Shown one piece after another: positions 1 to 7,809 of a DNA stretch of 64,000 nucleotides; the stretch's first letter is position 1, and the number at the start of each line of letters is the position of its first letter. The notes below the pieces were generated by a model. It did no database searches, was not told the DNA's origin, and saw nothing but the letters and a program-made list of their open reading frames with translations. A program made the translations under genes and the position numbers. The DNA comes from Leptolyngbyaceae cyanobacterium C42_A2020_001 (GTDB taxonomy: Bacteria > Cyanobacteriota > Cyanobacteriia > Leptolyngbyales > Leptolyngbyaceae): assembly GCA_015272515.1 (NCBI GenBank), contig JACYLN010000141.1, positions 28,338 through 92,337 of the forward strand, given 5' to 3'.

Positions 1-580
1 AAACAGAGGAGGCTGGCTGCGTTCCAGCATTCGTCAAATTATCACCAGTTAGACCCGTCTTTTCGTATAGTTGGTCATACAGTGCAGTCAGTTGCTTTTG
101 CTTCTCTTGAATGGCTGCTTGATTTGCAGCGATCGCAGTCAACTCTCCAGACTTCTTCAGCGCAGCTTGTTTAGCTTCAAGCTCTGCCAGTTCGCCCGCT
201 CGTACCGCTACCTGCGTTCGTACTTCTGGTTTAGACAATTCGCGACGAAAATCTAATTGAGCCGTTCCACCCAGGATCCGCTCCGCCTCTTGGGGGTCGC
301 TGACACCCGGCAATTGCACCAAAATTTGATCTTTGCCCGCTGGCACCACGAGCGATTCCGAAACCCCCAGTTCGTTGACTCGTCCTTCAATGACTTTAAG
401 GACGGCATTCAAGTCTTCCTGAGTAATCTCTTGCTTTTTCTCAGTCGGTTTCACCTGAACTGTGAGTTGAGAGCCACCCCGCAAATCCAAGCCTAACTGA
501 GTCGGGAGCGTGAAAATCACCCCGATCGCGCCTGCCACCAATGCCGCAATCAGGATCAAAAGCAACCGTTGTCTTCCCAT
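1..580 (-). CDS. secD: Protein translocase subunit SecD, N-terminal part (cut by window edge)
   Basis: Translating the minus strand from the ATG at 580 gives MGRQRLLLILIAALVAG, a hydrophobic first membrane segment, followed by LGLDLRGGSQLTVQV. That is the SecD signature just after the first transmembrane helix. The frame stays open for about 193 residues to the window edge, so the remaining periplasmic domain and membrane helices lie outside. SecD pairs with SecF to use the proton gradient to help SecYEG-exported proteins leave the membrane. It lies 75 bp downstream of pdhB on the same strand, an order I recall from other cyanobacteria, with secF expected next. The identification rests on the N-terminal motif and is strong. 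Confidence 0.93.
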   Translation of the reverse strand, partial: MGRQRLLLILIAALVAGAIGVIFTLPTQLGLDLRGGSQLTVQVKPTEKKQEITQEDLNAVLKVIEGRVNELGVSESLVVPAGKDQILVQLPGVSDPQEAERILGGTAQLDFRRELSKPEVRTQVAVRAGELAELEAKQAALKKSGELTAIAANQAAIQEKQKQLTALYDQLYEKTGLTGDNLTNAGTQPASSV

Positions 581-655
581 ACTGTGACCCTTGTAACAAA
601 GGTTATGATAGCGCTTTCAGATGAGTGTGAGAGTTGAAAATCACCCTTCACGCTT

Positions 656-1639
656 TTAAAGTTGCCCATCTACTATCTTCTTCACGGCTTCTGCGATTTG
701 CTGAGGTTGCACAATCGTCAAACTTTCTAGCGTGCCATTGTAAGGGGTGGGGATGTCTTGGGATGACAGGCGAATTACCGGGGCATCCAGTTCATCAAAG
801 AAGCGATCGTTGATGGAAGCCACAATTTCGGCACCAATGCCACCCGTTCGCATACATTCTTCCACCACAACCACGCGATGGGTTTTGCAAATTGATGTAC
901 CAATCGTGTCAAAATCCAGCGGCTTCAGCGACAACAAATCGATAACTTCTGGGTCATAGCCCTCTTTCTCAAGCGTTTTAGCTGCCTGCACTGTGTGATG
1001 GCGCATTCGAGAATAGGTGAGGACAGTGACATCGTTACCTGGACGGACGACCTCTGCCTTGTCTAGCGGTAAATAGTATTCCTCGTCGGGTAGATTCTCT
1101 TTGAGGTTATAGAGTAATACGTGTTCAAAGAATAGAACTGGGTTATCATCCCGGATGGCAGACTTTAACAATCCTTTTGCGTTGTAAGGGGTAGAACATG
1201 CGACGATTTTTAGCCCCGGAACTGCCTGGAAGTAAGCTTCTAGCCGCTGGGAGTGCTCGGCTCCTAACTGCCGCCCAACCCCACCAGGTCCTCGAATCAC
1301 GACTGGAATCTTAAAGTTGCCGCCAGAGGTATATCGCAGCATCCCAGCGTTGTTGGCAATCTGGTTAAACGCCAGTAGCAAAAAGCCCATGTTCATGCCT
1401 TCGATAATCGGGCGTAAACCCGTCATCGCTGCGCCAACTGCCATTCCGGTAAAGCTGTTCTCTGCGATTGGAGTATCCAACAAACGCAATTCACCATACT
1501 TTTTGTAGAGATCTTTGGTGACCTTATAGGAACCCCCGTAGTGCCCTACATCTTCACCCATGACCAATACAGTCGGATCTTTCGCCATTTCCTCATCGAT
1601 CGCTTCACGGAGGGCATTGAAGAGAAGGGTTTCTGCCAT
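656..1639 (-). CDS. pdhB: Pyruvate dehydrogenase E1 component, beta subunit
   Basis: This 327-residue protein has normal length for E1 beta subunits. It starts [18 protein letters not shown] and carries the conserved stretches [32 protein letters not shown] and, in the C-terminal domain, [17 protein letters not shown]. With the alpha subunit it forms the thiamine-diphosphate-dependent decarboxylase of the pyruvate dehydrogenase complex, which makes acetyl-CoA from pyruvate. The alpha subunit is not nearby, which is usual in cyanobacteria, where pdh genes are scattered. secD follows 75 bp downstream on the same strand, so cotranscription is plausible. Confidence 0.96.
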   Translation of the reverse strand: MAETLLFNALREAIDEEMAKDPTVLVMGEDVGHYGGSYKVTKDLYKKYGELRLLDTPIAENSFTGMAVGAAMTGLRPIIEGMNMGFLLLAFNQIANNAGMLRYTSGGNFKIPVVIRGPGGVGRQLGAEHSQRLEAYFQAVPGLKIVACSTPYNAKGLLKSAIRDDNPVLFFEHVLLYNLKENLPDEEYYLPLDKAEVVRPGNDVTVLTYSRMRHHTVQAAKTLEKEGYDPEVIDLLSLKPLDFDTIGTSICKTHRVVVVEECMRTGGIGAEIVASINDRFFDELDAPVIRLSSQDIPTPYNGTLESLTIVQPQQIAEAVKKIVDGQL

Positions 1640-1797
1640 TAGTTCCTCAATTACTCAAAACCAATCATCCATTTTAGATCACAGAGATGCAATTACCAAG
1701 ATTCAGCAATCTAAAATTCTCAGCCCATACCCCATACCCCGCATCCTTTACTCCGTACCCCATCACCTCCCTCCTACCTGCCGCCCCTCCACAAAAG

Positions 1798-1834
1798 TTC
1801 TTAAGTACCCAACGCTCTCTGTTACAATAGCTGC
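1798..1834 (+). promoter_or_regulatory. Candidate promoter of the DprA-like gene
   Basis: A good -10 hexamer TACAAT lies at 1823-1828, just upstream of the in-frame TTG at 1857. The -35 region is weak. Transcription from here would begin around 1835, which argues against the long upstream open frame that reads back into pdhB. Confidence 0.35.
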
Positions 1835-1856
1835 GTTGTTCAGCCGGATAGCATCG

Positions 1857-2360
1857 TTGAGTCAGTCCATCAACATTCCAAAAGTCGATGATTTTCTGCA
1901 AGAGTTAGCGACAATCCAGCAAACAGGCTCTAAGCGAATTGCGTTGCTGGGATCTCGTCATGTGCCGATTACTCATCAGAAGCTCATCGAAATTATGAGT
2001 TATGCCCTCGTTCTGGAAGGCAATCGACTGATTACGTCAGGAGCCACTGGCGCAAATCTAGCGGCAATTCGGGGTGCAATGCGGGCAGATCCCTCTTTAT
2101 TGACGGTGATTTTGCCACAAAGCTTGGAGCGTCAGCCCCGTGAATCGCGTGAGCAACTCGAACAGGTCATGCATCTGGTTGAGAATCCCGACAATGACAC
2201 GCTTTCACTGGCAGAAGCTAGTGCGATTTGCAATCAGGAAATTGTTTCTCGATGCCAGCAGTTAATTTGTTTTGCGTTCCACGACAGCGGTACGCTGCTC
2301 AAAACGTGTCAAGAAGCTGAAGAGCAGCGAAAAATTGTGACTTTGTTTTACTTTGACTAA
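1857..2360 (+). CDS. DprA-like (SLOG/Rossmann) cyanobacterial protein
   Basis: I read this as a 167-residue protein from TTG at 1857 (start LSQSINIPKVDDF). The open frame continues 99 codons upstream, but that part is antisense to pdhB and low in information. The core IALLGSRHVPITHQ, LVLEGNRLITSGATGANLAAI and SLERQPRESREQLEQV matches cyanobacterial proteins annotated as DNA recombination-mediator protein A. This is a single Rossmann-like domain related to DprA/LOG proteins and lacks the extra domains of full-length DprA. The family suggests binding of a nucleotide or nucleic acid; its true function is unknown. Start choice: moderate confidence; family: high. Confidence 0.85.
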   Translation: MSQSINIPKVDDFLQELATIQQTGSKRIALLGSRHVPITHQKLIEIMSYALVLEGNRLITSGATGANLAAIRGAMRADPSLLTVILPQSLERQPRESREQLEQVMHLVENPDNDTLSLAEASAICNQEIVSRCQQLICFAFHDSGTLLKTCQEAEEQRKIVTLFYFD

Positions 2361-2379
2361 TAGGGTTTGTTAAAACTTA

Positions 2380-2952
2380 TTACTTAGAAATATACCGAGC
2401 GGTTGCCTTTTTAAGTACACGAAAATAGATAGCAAAGGTTGAAAGCGCGATCGCTACATACGCGATCGCATAGGAAAGATTGACATAACACAAAATAACA
2501 AACGGGACGAGCGTTGTTACAAGCGAAAAGAAACCTAAAAATGCTCTAAACGTCATTCGATAGCTATCAATTAGTTTGATTTCTTTTTCAAGATTTAAAT
2601 TAAAAACTTTTGAAGAATCCCGTTCTTTCAGTTCTTTTCTAATTTCTTCCTCATAGCCTTGTAGGTTGTCTGCAAAGAAAATAATAAATGATTGTTTGAC
2701 TAAATTCCAAAATCCGATAACTGCAATAATTAGCAGCAAACTTAAAAAACCAAGAAACAAAAGCCCACTGTAATCAATTCTGGGATTTGCCAATATAATC
2801 ACGTCTACAACGGGCTTCCAAAGCGCGATCGTTGCCCCAATTACCCCCATCAATTTAAAATCTTCAAAAGCGCTTTTAATATATTCTTCGGCTTTTTCAT
2901 TCAACCGTACGTACTCTTTATAAAGATAATCCAATCGTTGCTCGGTGGTCAT
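2380..2952 (-). CDS. Hypothetical four-helix membrane protein
   Basis: I do not recognise this 190-residue protein. It has a charged, probably coiled-coil start (residues 1-35), then hydrophobic segments around 36-55 and 62-88, a charged middle (about 100-128) rich in Lys and Glu, and two further hydrophobic segments around 133-152 and 157-175. The layout is two helical hairpins with a cytoplasmic loop. Its codons are more AT-rich than those of gloB and pdhB on either side, so recent acquisition is possible. It ends 20 bp after the convergent DprA-like gene and starts 38 bp downstream of the gloB stop on the same strand. Confidence 0.75.
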   Translation of the reverse strand: MTTEQRLDYLYKEYVRLNEKAEEYIKSAFEDFKLMGVIGATIALWKPVVDVIILANPRIDYSGLLFLGFLSLLLIIAVIGFWNLVKQSFIIFFADNLQGYEEEIRKELKERDSSKVFNLNLEKEIKLIDSYRMTFRAFLGFFSLVTTLVPFVILCYVNLSYAIAYVAIALSTFAIYFRVLKKATARYISK

Positions 2953-2990
2953 AAATGAGATGTAGATTCAACTCTATTAAAAATAGTCCT

Positions 2991-3764
2991 TTAAAAATGC
3001 TCTTTCATCCCTCGCAGGCGGGTAAAAGTTTGAACTTCATTGTTCGCTTTAGTAACCATTTGCAAATGTTTATCATCCCAACGTAAGAATGGATTGGTGC
3101 GTTTTTCGATACCCAAGTTTGCAGGAATGGTTGCTTCAGAGCGATCGCGCATTGCCTTCACTTCTACAAAACGCTGCTGCAAGTCGCGATTATCAACATC
3201 CACCGTTAGAGCAAATTGCAGGTTTTTGAGTGTGTACTCATGGGCACACCAAACCCGTGTGCTGTCTGGAAGGTTGCGGAGTTTGTCAAGCGACCTGATC
3301 ATCTGGGCAGGCGTGCCCTCAAATAAACGACCACAGCCACCAGAAAATAGCGTATCGCCGCAAAATAAATCGCCCATCTCATCCGCCTGAACAGGTGCGA
3401 AGTAGTAAGCAATGTGGGCGCGAGTGTGACCCGGAACAAAAAAAACTTCGGCAACGCGATCGCCAAACGTGACGCGATCGCCCTCCTGCAAAAACACCTG
3501 CTGCCCCGGAATCCTACCTCGGTCTTCAGCCCCTCCATAAATCACTGCACCTGGAAACGAGCGTAGTAATTGAGTGTTCCCGCCTACATGATCAGCATGA
3601 TGATGGGTGTTGAAGATCGCTATCAGGTTTGCGCCCAACTCATCCAATGTACGAAGAACGGGTGTGGCATCGGCTGGATCAACGACTGCCGCAATTTGCT
3701 GTTCTGGCTCATGCAACAAAAAGATGTAGTTGTCAGACAAGGCTGGAAGCCGATGGATTTTCAT
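2991..3764 (-). CDS. gloB: Hydroxyacylglutathione hydrolase (glyoxalase II)
   Basis: This is a 257-residue metallo-beta-lactamase-fold hydrolase. The metal-binding motif THHHADH is at residues 53-59, and further ligands are visible in [25 protein letters not shown] and CAHEYT. The C-terminal KRTNPFLR motif is typical of glyoxalase II. It cleaves S-lactoylglutathione to D-lactate and glutathione, the second step of methylglyoxal detoxification in the cytoplasm. Length and motif order match GloB rather than generic lactamase-fold proteins. It is divergent from the small gene at 3879. Confidence 0.95.
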   Translation of the reverse strand: MKIHRLPALSDNYIFLLHEPEQQIAAVVDPADATPVLRTLDELGANLIAIFNTHHHADHVGGNTQLLRSFPGAVIYGGAEDRGRIPGQQVFLQEGDRVTFGDRVAEVFFVPGHTRAHIAYYFAPVQADEMGDLFCGDTLFSGGCGRLFEGTPAQMIRSLDKLRNLPDSTRVWCAHEYTLKNLQFALTVDVDNRDLQQRFVEVKAMRDRSEATIPANLGIEKRTNPFLRWDDKHLQMVTKANNEVQTFTRLRGMKEHF

Positions 3765-3878
3765 AAAGCTTTGAGAAAGATTTGAGAAATTTTCTGTGTG
3801 CTGTGGATACAGCTAAACTCCACAGGGCATGATTGAATATAAACGAAAGGTTAAGAATCAGGGTGTTACGGATACAAT

Positions 3879-4091
3879 ATGCGCTCAGCATCTAATGGAA
3901 TCAATAAAACTAATTCCTCTATCCAAGATACTGTCAGGCGAATTATTTCGTCTGGTCAAATAACTCGCCATGAGCATCTAGCACTGACCTCGGCATTGTT
4001 GTCGAATCAGCACGTTACGGATGAGGACCGATTACAGATCAACCAGGTTATAGAGCATACCCAATTGGGCAAGCTCAAGCTGGTGAATTAA
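3879..4091 (+). CDS. Small conserved cyanobacterial protein of unknown function
   Basis: A 70-residue protein from ATG at 3879. The central part, VRRIISSGQITRHEHLALTS followed by EDRLQINQVIEHTQLGKLKLV, resembles a family of short helical proteins I associate with cyanobacteria. No enzyme motif or membrane segment is visible. A TACAAT hexamer directly abuts the ATG (3873-3878); if it were the -10 box the message would start inside the gene, so I do not treat it as the promoter. Function unknown. Confidence 0.7.
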   Translation: MRSASNGINKTNSSIQDTVRRIISSGQITRHEHLALTSALLSNQHVTDEDRLQINQVIEHTQLGKLKLVN

Positions 4092-4124
4092 GCAAACGGC
4101 TAAATTAACTGATTTGTCGGTCTA

Positions 4125-5300
4125 TTAATGGTGATGTCCGTGCCCGTTGTGATGATGGTGGTGATCATCATGATGGTGGTGATGATGCCCGTGTTGATGA
4201 GAATGGACGACTGCTAAACCTGGGTTGACAGAGAGCGCCTGTTCTGAAAGCAGGGCATTAATCTGTGGAACTGCCCATTCTGCCGCCATTTTGAGGAATT
4301 GAGGGTTGTCGTTGACGCATTCCATCTGCACAAACGTCACTTCAGAGTGTTTGCGTTGCAGTGCTTCAACGATGTGTTCCACATCCAGCAGAGTTTCATG
4401 ATTTTCGGTAGCAAAGCCAATCGGCATGAAGACGATCGCTTTAGCACCCAGTTCAATCAGGTTCTTTGCAGCAAGTTCTGCATTGGGCTGAGTCCACTCA
4501 ATTAGGGGCGTTTGGTGGTTTAGCCAACCAACGGAAATCAGCGGGTAGCGATGGATCAGGCGATCGCGCACTAGCTCATACAGTGCCTGGCTTTCGTCGA
4601 TCCCTGAGGTAAAGCCTTTTGCTTTGTGGGGGCAACCATGATTCATCAACACAATGCCAATGCGAGACGGGAGATGGGAGGCAGCCAGTTCTGTGTGGAT
4701 TTTTTCTTCTACAAGCTGCGCCATTAAATCGATGTAGGCAGGTTCGTTGAAGAACGACGGAATGTAGCGGATGCCTTTGACCCAGTGTTCACCGTCATCC
4801 GTCAGTTTTTCCAGAGCTTTATTAACTTGCTCAACTGCGATGCCGCTGGTGAAAATTGAGTCCACCACCAGCAGGGGATAGATCAGTAACCGTTGGAAGC
4901 CTTCTGCTTTGATTTCGGTTAACACTTGTTCGGGCAAAAAGGGCGCGCAGAAGTTGAAGGCTTTGAATACTTTGACGCGATCGCCCCAGGTTTCTTGAAG
5001 ATTCTGTTCAATCCCGGCGCGTTGCCGCTCGAAAATGGCGTTATGGGGCGAAATAAAATTGCCGTGCTGATGGCTCCACTCGTGGAGATCAAAAACCGCC
5101 AACAGTTTTGCCAACGGTGGATAGATCCAGGTGGGAACTGGCGCAAACTTTGCCGTCAGCAGGTTGAGTGCCTGTTCGTTGTAATTGGCAAAATCGTCGT
5201 AGCTTTCAACCTCGCCGTAGCCCATGAGCAAAACGGCAACGCGATCGTCTGTAGCAGATGCGTCAACGGAGGTCTGGAGTTTTTCTGGGGTTGCAACCAC
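4125..5300 (-). CDS. Ferrochelatase-family protein with histidine-rich C-terminal tail
   Basis: This 391-residue protein is related to ferrochelatase (HemH) but divergent. Counterparts of the family motifs are LLMGYGEVESYDDF near the start, VLMNHGCPHKAKGF where HemH has its SAHG catalytic histidine, VGWLNHQTPLIEWTQPN, and MPIGFATENHETLLDVEHI, which keeps the conserved glutamate. It lacks the C-terminal chlorophyll-binding helix typical of cyanobacterial HemH and ends instead in about 25 residues made almost only of His with Asp, Gly and Asn. Such tails occur in cobalt and nickel chelatases and metallochaperones. It may insert or carry another metal, or be a second chelatase. The family assignment is firm; the substrate is open. 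Confidence 0.8.
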   Translation of the reverse strand: MVATPEKLQTSVDASATDDRVAVLLMGYGEVESYDDFANYNEQALNLLTAKFAPVPTWIYPPLAKLLAVFDLHEWSHQHGNFISPHNAIFERQRAGIEQNLQETWGDRVKVFKAFNFCAPFLPEQVLTEIKAEGFQRLLIYPLLVVDSIFTSGIAVEQVNKALEKLTDDGEHWVKGIRYIPSFFNEPAYIDLMAQLVEEKIHTELAASHLPSRIGIVLMNHGCPHKAKGFTSGIDESQALYELVRDRLIHRYPLISVGWLNHQTPLIEWTQPNAELAAKNLIELGAKAIVFMPIGFATENHETLLDVEHIVEALQRKHSEVTFVQMECVNDNPQFLKMAAEWAVPQINALLSEQALSVNPGLAVVHSHQHGHHHHHHDDHHHHHNGHGHHH

Positions 5301-5405
5301 GTCAAATTCCTCGATTCAAGTTCTAACTCAGACAATAATCTTCTAAGGAGACTGCAAATTGGAGTATCTTTCTTGCGTTAGATTCACAGTTAAGCTCTAG
5401 GGTAA

Positions 5406-5424
5406 CATCCCCTCCAGGGGGATG
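5406..5424 (+). promoter_or_regulatory. Hairpin overlapping the ribosome-binding region of the next gene
   Basis: A perfect 7-bp stem, CATCCCC (5406-5412) with GGGGATG (5418-5424), ends 11 nt before the ATG at 5436. The only purine-rich stretch that could act as Shine-Dalgarno lies inside the right arm, so the hairpin could limit translation. Confidence 0.3.
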
Positions 5425-5435
5425 AGTCTGTTTCT

Positions 5436-5999
5436 ATGAACGCGATCGCTGTTTGTCCTGGTTTTCATCCTGCTGCGCTTACCCATCGGTTTGTGGAGCA
5501 GCTTCAAACCGTTTTACCCGCAAATGACTCATTGTTTGTATTCCCAGTGGAGCGCTATCAGGCATATTCGGGTGTTGATATTCTGCGCTTTTTGCACGAA
5601 CAGCTCAGTCGGCAAGCTCCAGATTTATGGCTAAAAACTCCCATTACTTTTGTTGGGTTTAGCGCTGGAGTGGTGGGGGCAATGGGGGCAGCGATCGCAC
5701 TTGAACTGATGGGCGGTCGGGTGAATGCTCTGTTTGCGCTAGATGGTTGGGGTGTGCCGATAGCAGGACGCTTTCCCGTGCATCGTCTCAGCCATGATTA
5801 CGTCACCCATTGGAGTTCGGCGATTTTGGGTGCAGGACTGGACAGTTTTTACGCGGATCCTGGTGTGGATCACCTGGAACTGTGGCGATCGCCTCAAACA
5901 GTTTCAGGTCAATGGGTATCTGCAAACACAACAAAAGCTTCTCAATCCACGACCGCCCTTGAATTTCTAGCCTACTGGTTACACCAATACGAGCAATAA
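5436..5999 (+). CDS. Alpha/beta-hydrolase-like protein
   Basis: A 187-residue protein with an alpha/beta-hydrolase core. It starts MNAIAVCPGFHPAALT, where GFHP could form the oxyanion region. The nucleophile elbow GFSAG (about residue 74) sits after a hydrophobic strand, and a possible catalytic Asp lies in ALDGWG. A C-terminal His occurs in VDHLELW. It is shorter than typical lipases and probably lacks a lid. No signal peptide is visible, so it is likely cytoplasmic. Substrate unknown. A hairpin covers its ribosome-binding region. Confidence 0.72.
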   Translation: MNAIAVCPGFHPAALTHRFVEQLQTVLPANDSLFVFPVERYQAYSGVDILRFLHEQLSRQAPDLWLKTPITFVGFSAGVVGAMGAAIALELMGGRVNALFALDGWGVPIAGRFPVHRLSHDYVTHWSSAILGAGLDSFYADPGVDHLELWRSPQTVSGQWVSANTTKASQSTTALEFLAYWLHQYEQ

Positions 6000-6161
6000 G
6001 TAGCTGGGCGAAATTAAATATAAAACAACGGAGGCTGAGTTGCGACACGAAACCCAACGCCCGCAATTGCACCTTCCTACTTAGCACCTCCCACTCAAAC
6101 TAAACGCCACCCCATATTCCCAACCTCTATACCCATCTGCACAGGCATGAGAGGGATCAAC

Positions 6162-7295
6162 TTAAGTAACCGTTTCTAAGACTGGATGGAAGTAGAATGC
6201 CAACCCCAAAATGACGTAGGTTGCCAGCAGTAGAGTGCCTTCCAACCAATTTGATCGCCCATCGGAACTAATGGAGTTAGTAATCAGCACAGCAACCGCG
6301 ACCGCGACCAGCTCAAACGGGTTGAAGTTCAAATCCATCGGTTTACCTAATACCCAACCGGAGATCACCAGCACTGGAGCGACAAACAGGGCAATTTGCA
6401 AACTGGAGCCAACTGCCACCGACACTGCCAAATCCATTTTGTTTTTCATGGCAACGGTGACAGCGGTGGCGTGTTCTGCTGCATTACCCACGATGGGTAG
6501 CAAAATCACGCCTGTAAACAGCGCTGTTAACCCCAGTTGAGCTGTTGCTTCTTCTAACGTTTCGACTAACAATTCAGACTCATACGCCACTAGCAGTGTT
6601 GATACCAGCAACACACCTGTCCACAGCCAGAGATTGGGTTTGTGCACTACGTCACCCTCTAAATTATCCCCCGCCAAATTGGCATCAGCGAGTTCAAGTT
6701 CTGACTCTGTTTCAGCGATCCCAGCGTCATACAAGTAGGTATGCGTTCGCATCGAAAACAAGAGCGTCAACAGATAAACCCCTATCAGCACAAACGCGAC
6801 TGCAACGGAGAAAACTTGCATAATAGACGCTTGCAATCCGTTAGAGCTGAATTCAACAGCAGTCGGTAGCAGCAGCGCGATGACTGCTAGATTCATGGAG
6901 GATGCGTTCACCCGTGCCACAATCGGTTGAAATTCCTGCTCTTTGTAGCGCAACCCGCCGAGGAACATGGACAAGCCCATGACCAGCAGCAAGTTGCCAA
7001 TAATTGACCCGGTCAGGCTGGCTTTGACAACTTCTACCAATCCGGCATTGAGGGCAACTAGAGCAATGATCAACTCAGTGGCGTTGCCAAAGGTGGCGTT
7101 CATTAATCCGCCGAGGGTTGGACCGGCCACAACTGCAATCTCTTCGGTTGCGGTTCCCATCCACGCTGCTAAGGGCAGAATGGCGATCGCAGCCGTAACA
7201 AATACAACAACCGATCCCCAGTGCAGGAAATGCGCCGCGATCGAAATAGGAATGAAGACCAGCAATCCATAAAAAATCAGTTTTTTCGCCGCCAT
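6162..7295 (-). CDS. cax: Calcium/proton exchanger (CAX family)
   Basis: This 377-residue, very hydrophobic protein holds the two cation-binding repeats of CAX antiporters. GNATELIIALVALNAG lies in the first half, and GNAAEHATAVTVAMKN with VGSSLQIALFVAPVLV in the second. An acidic linker (residues about 195-215, rich in Glu and Asp) separates the halves, as is usual for the family. It exports or sequesters Ca2+ across the membrane in exchange for protons. The gene stands alone, with about 510 bp of sequence between it and the divergent GH57 gene. Confidence 0.93.
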   Translation of the reverse strand: MAAKKLIFYGLLVFIPISIAAHFLHWGSVVVFVTAAIAILPLAAWMGTATEEIAVVAGPTLGGLMNATFGNATELIIALVALNAGLVEVVKASLTGSIIGNLLLVMGLSMFLGGLRYKEQEFQPIVARVNASSMNLAVIALLLPTAVEFSSNGLQASIMQVFSVAVAFVLIGVYLLTLLFSMRTHTYLYDAGIAETESELELADANLAGDNLEGDVVHKPNLWLWTGVLLVSTLLVAYESELLVETLEEATAQLGLTALFTGVILLPIVGNAAEHATAVTVAMKNKMDLAVSVAVGSSLQIALFVAPVLVISGWVLGKPMDLNFNPFELVAVAVAVLITNSISSDGRSNWLEGTLLLATYVILGLAFYFHPVLETVT

Positions 7296-7809
7296 ACAAC
7301 CGTCAAAAGAGACAACATTTATTTCGCTTCAAAGAAGCATACTGGAGTTCTCATTAAAATTATTCCCATAAGTTTTGTTTCCGTTTCTTACACAATCCCA
7401 AAGACTTGTTGTGATCTCTTTACTTTCCATTAAACAGGCTTAAGATTTGCGGTTGAATTCAAAGAGACTACGCTGAGATTGAATGGTTAATTGGAAATAA
7501 GGCTGATTGATTCACAAGTAACAGAGTTTTAGAAAAATCTGCATACTTGATTAAGACTTGACCCAAACACCACCAGAGCGAGTAAAGTTTTCAGGCTTAG
7601 TAGAATGCTCGTCGAGCTTCTAAGCTCTTCTAAGCTATAGTGATTGATTTTCCTGCATTGCTAGGGATTCTGACTAAACAGATTTTTTTGACGAGAAATA
7701 GCGAGTGGTTTGGCAAGAATTGCCTGAATGTTCCAGCAATTCTGCGCTGGTTGGCTGCGTTGGTTTGTTTCCGCGTTTATTGCATTTTGTTGTTTCAAAA
7801 ACTTCTCAC
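7296..7809. other. Divergent intergenic region between cax and the GH57 gene
   Basis: AT-rich sequence with no credible gene. It presumably carries both promoters. A short palindrome GAGCTTCTAAGCTC lies at 7614-7627 and its CTTCTAAGCT motif is repeated at once, which could be an operator. A long GTG-started extension of the GH57 frame from 7705 is unlikely to be coding. Confidence 0.4.

Noticed and set aside
1560..1856. Upstream 99 codons of the DprA-like open frame
   Set aside because: Antisense to pdhB and then through CCCATACCCC repeats; the promoter-like TACAAT at 1823 lies inside it.
3873..3878. TACAAT as -10 box of the 3879 gene
   Set aside because: It abuts the ATG, so transcription would begin inside the gene, and no -35 is present.
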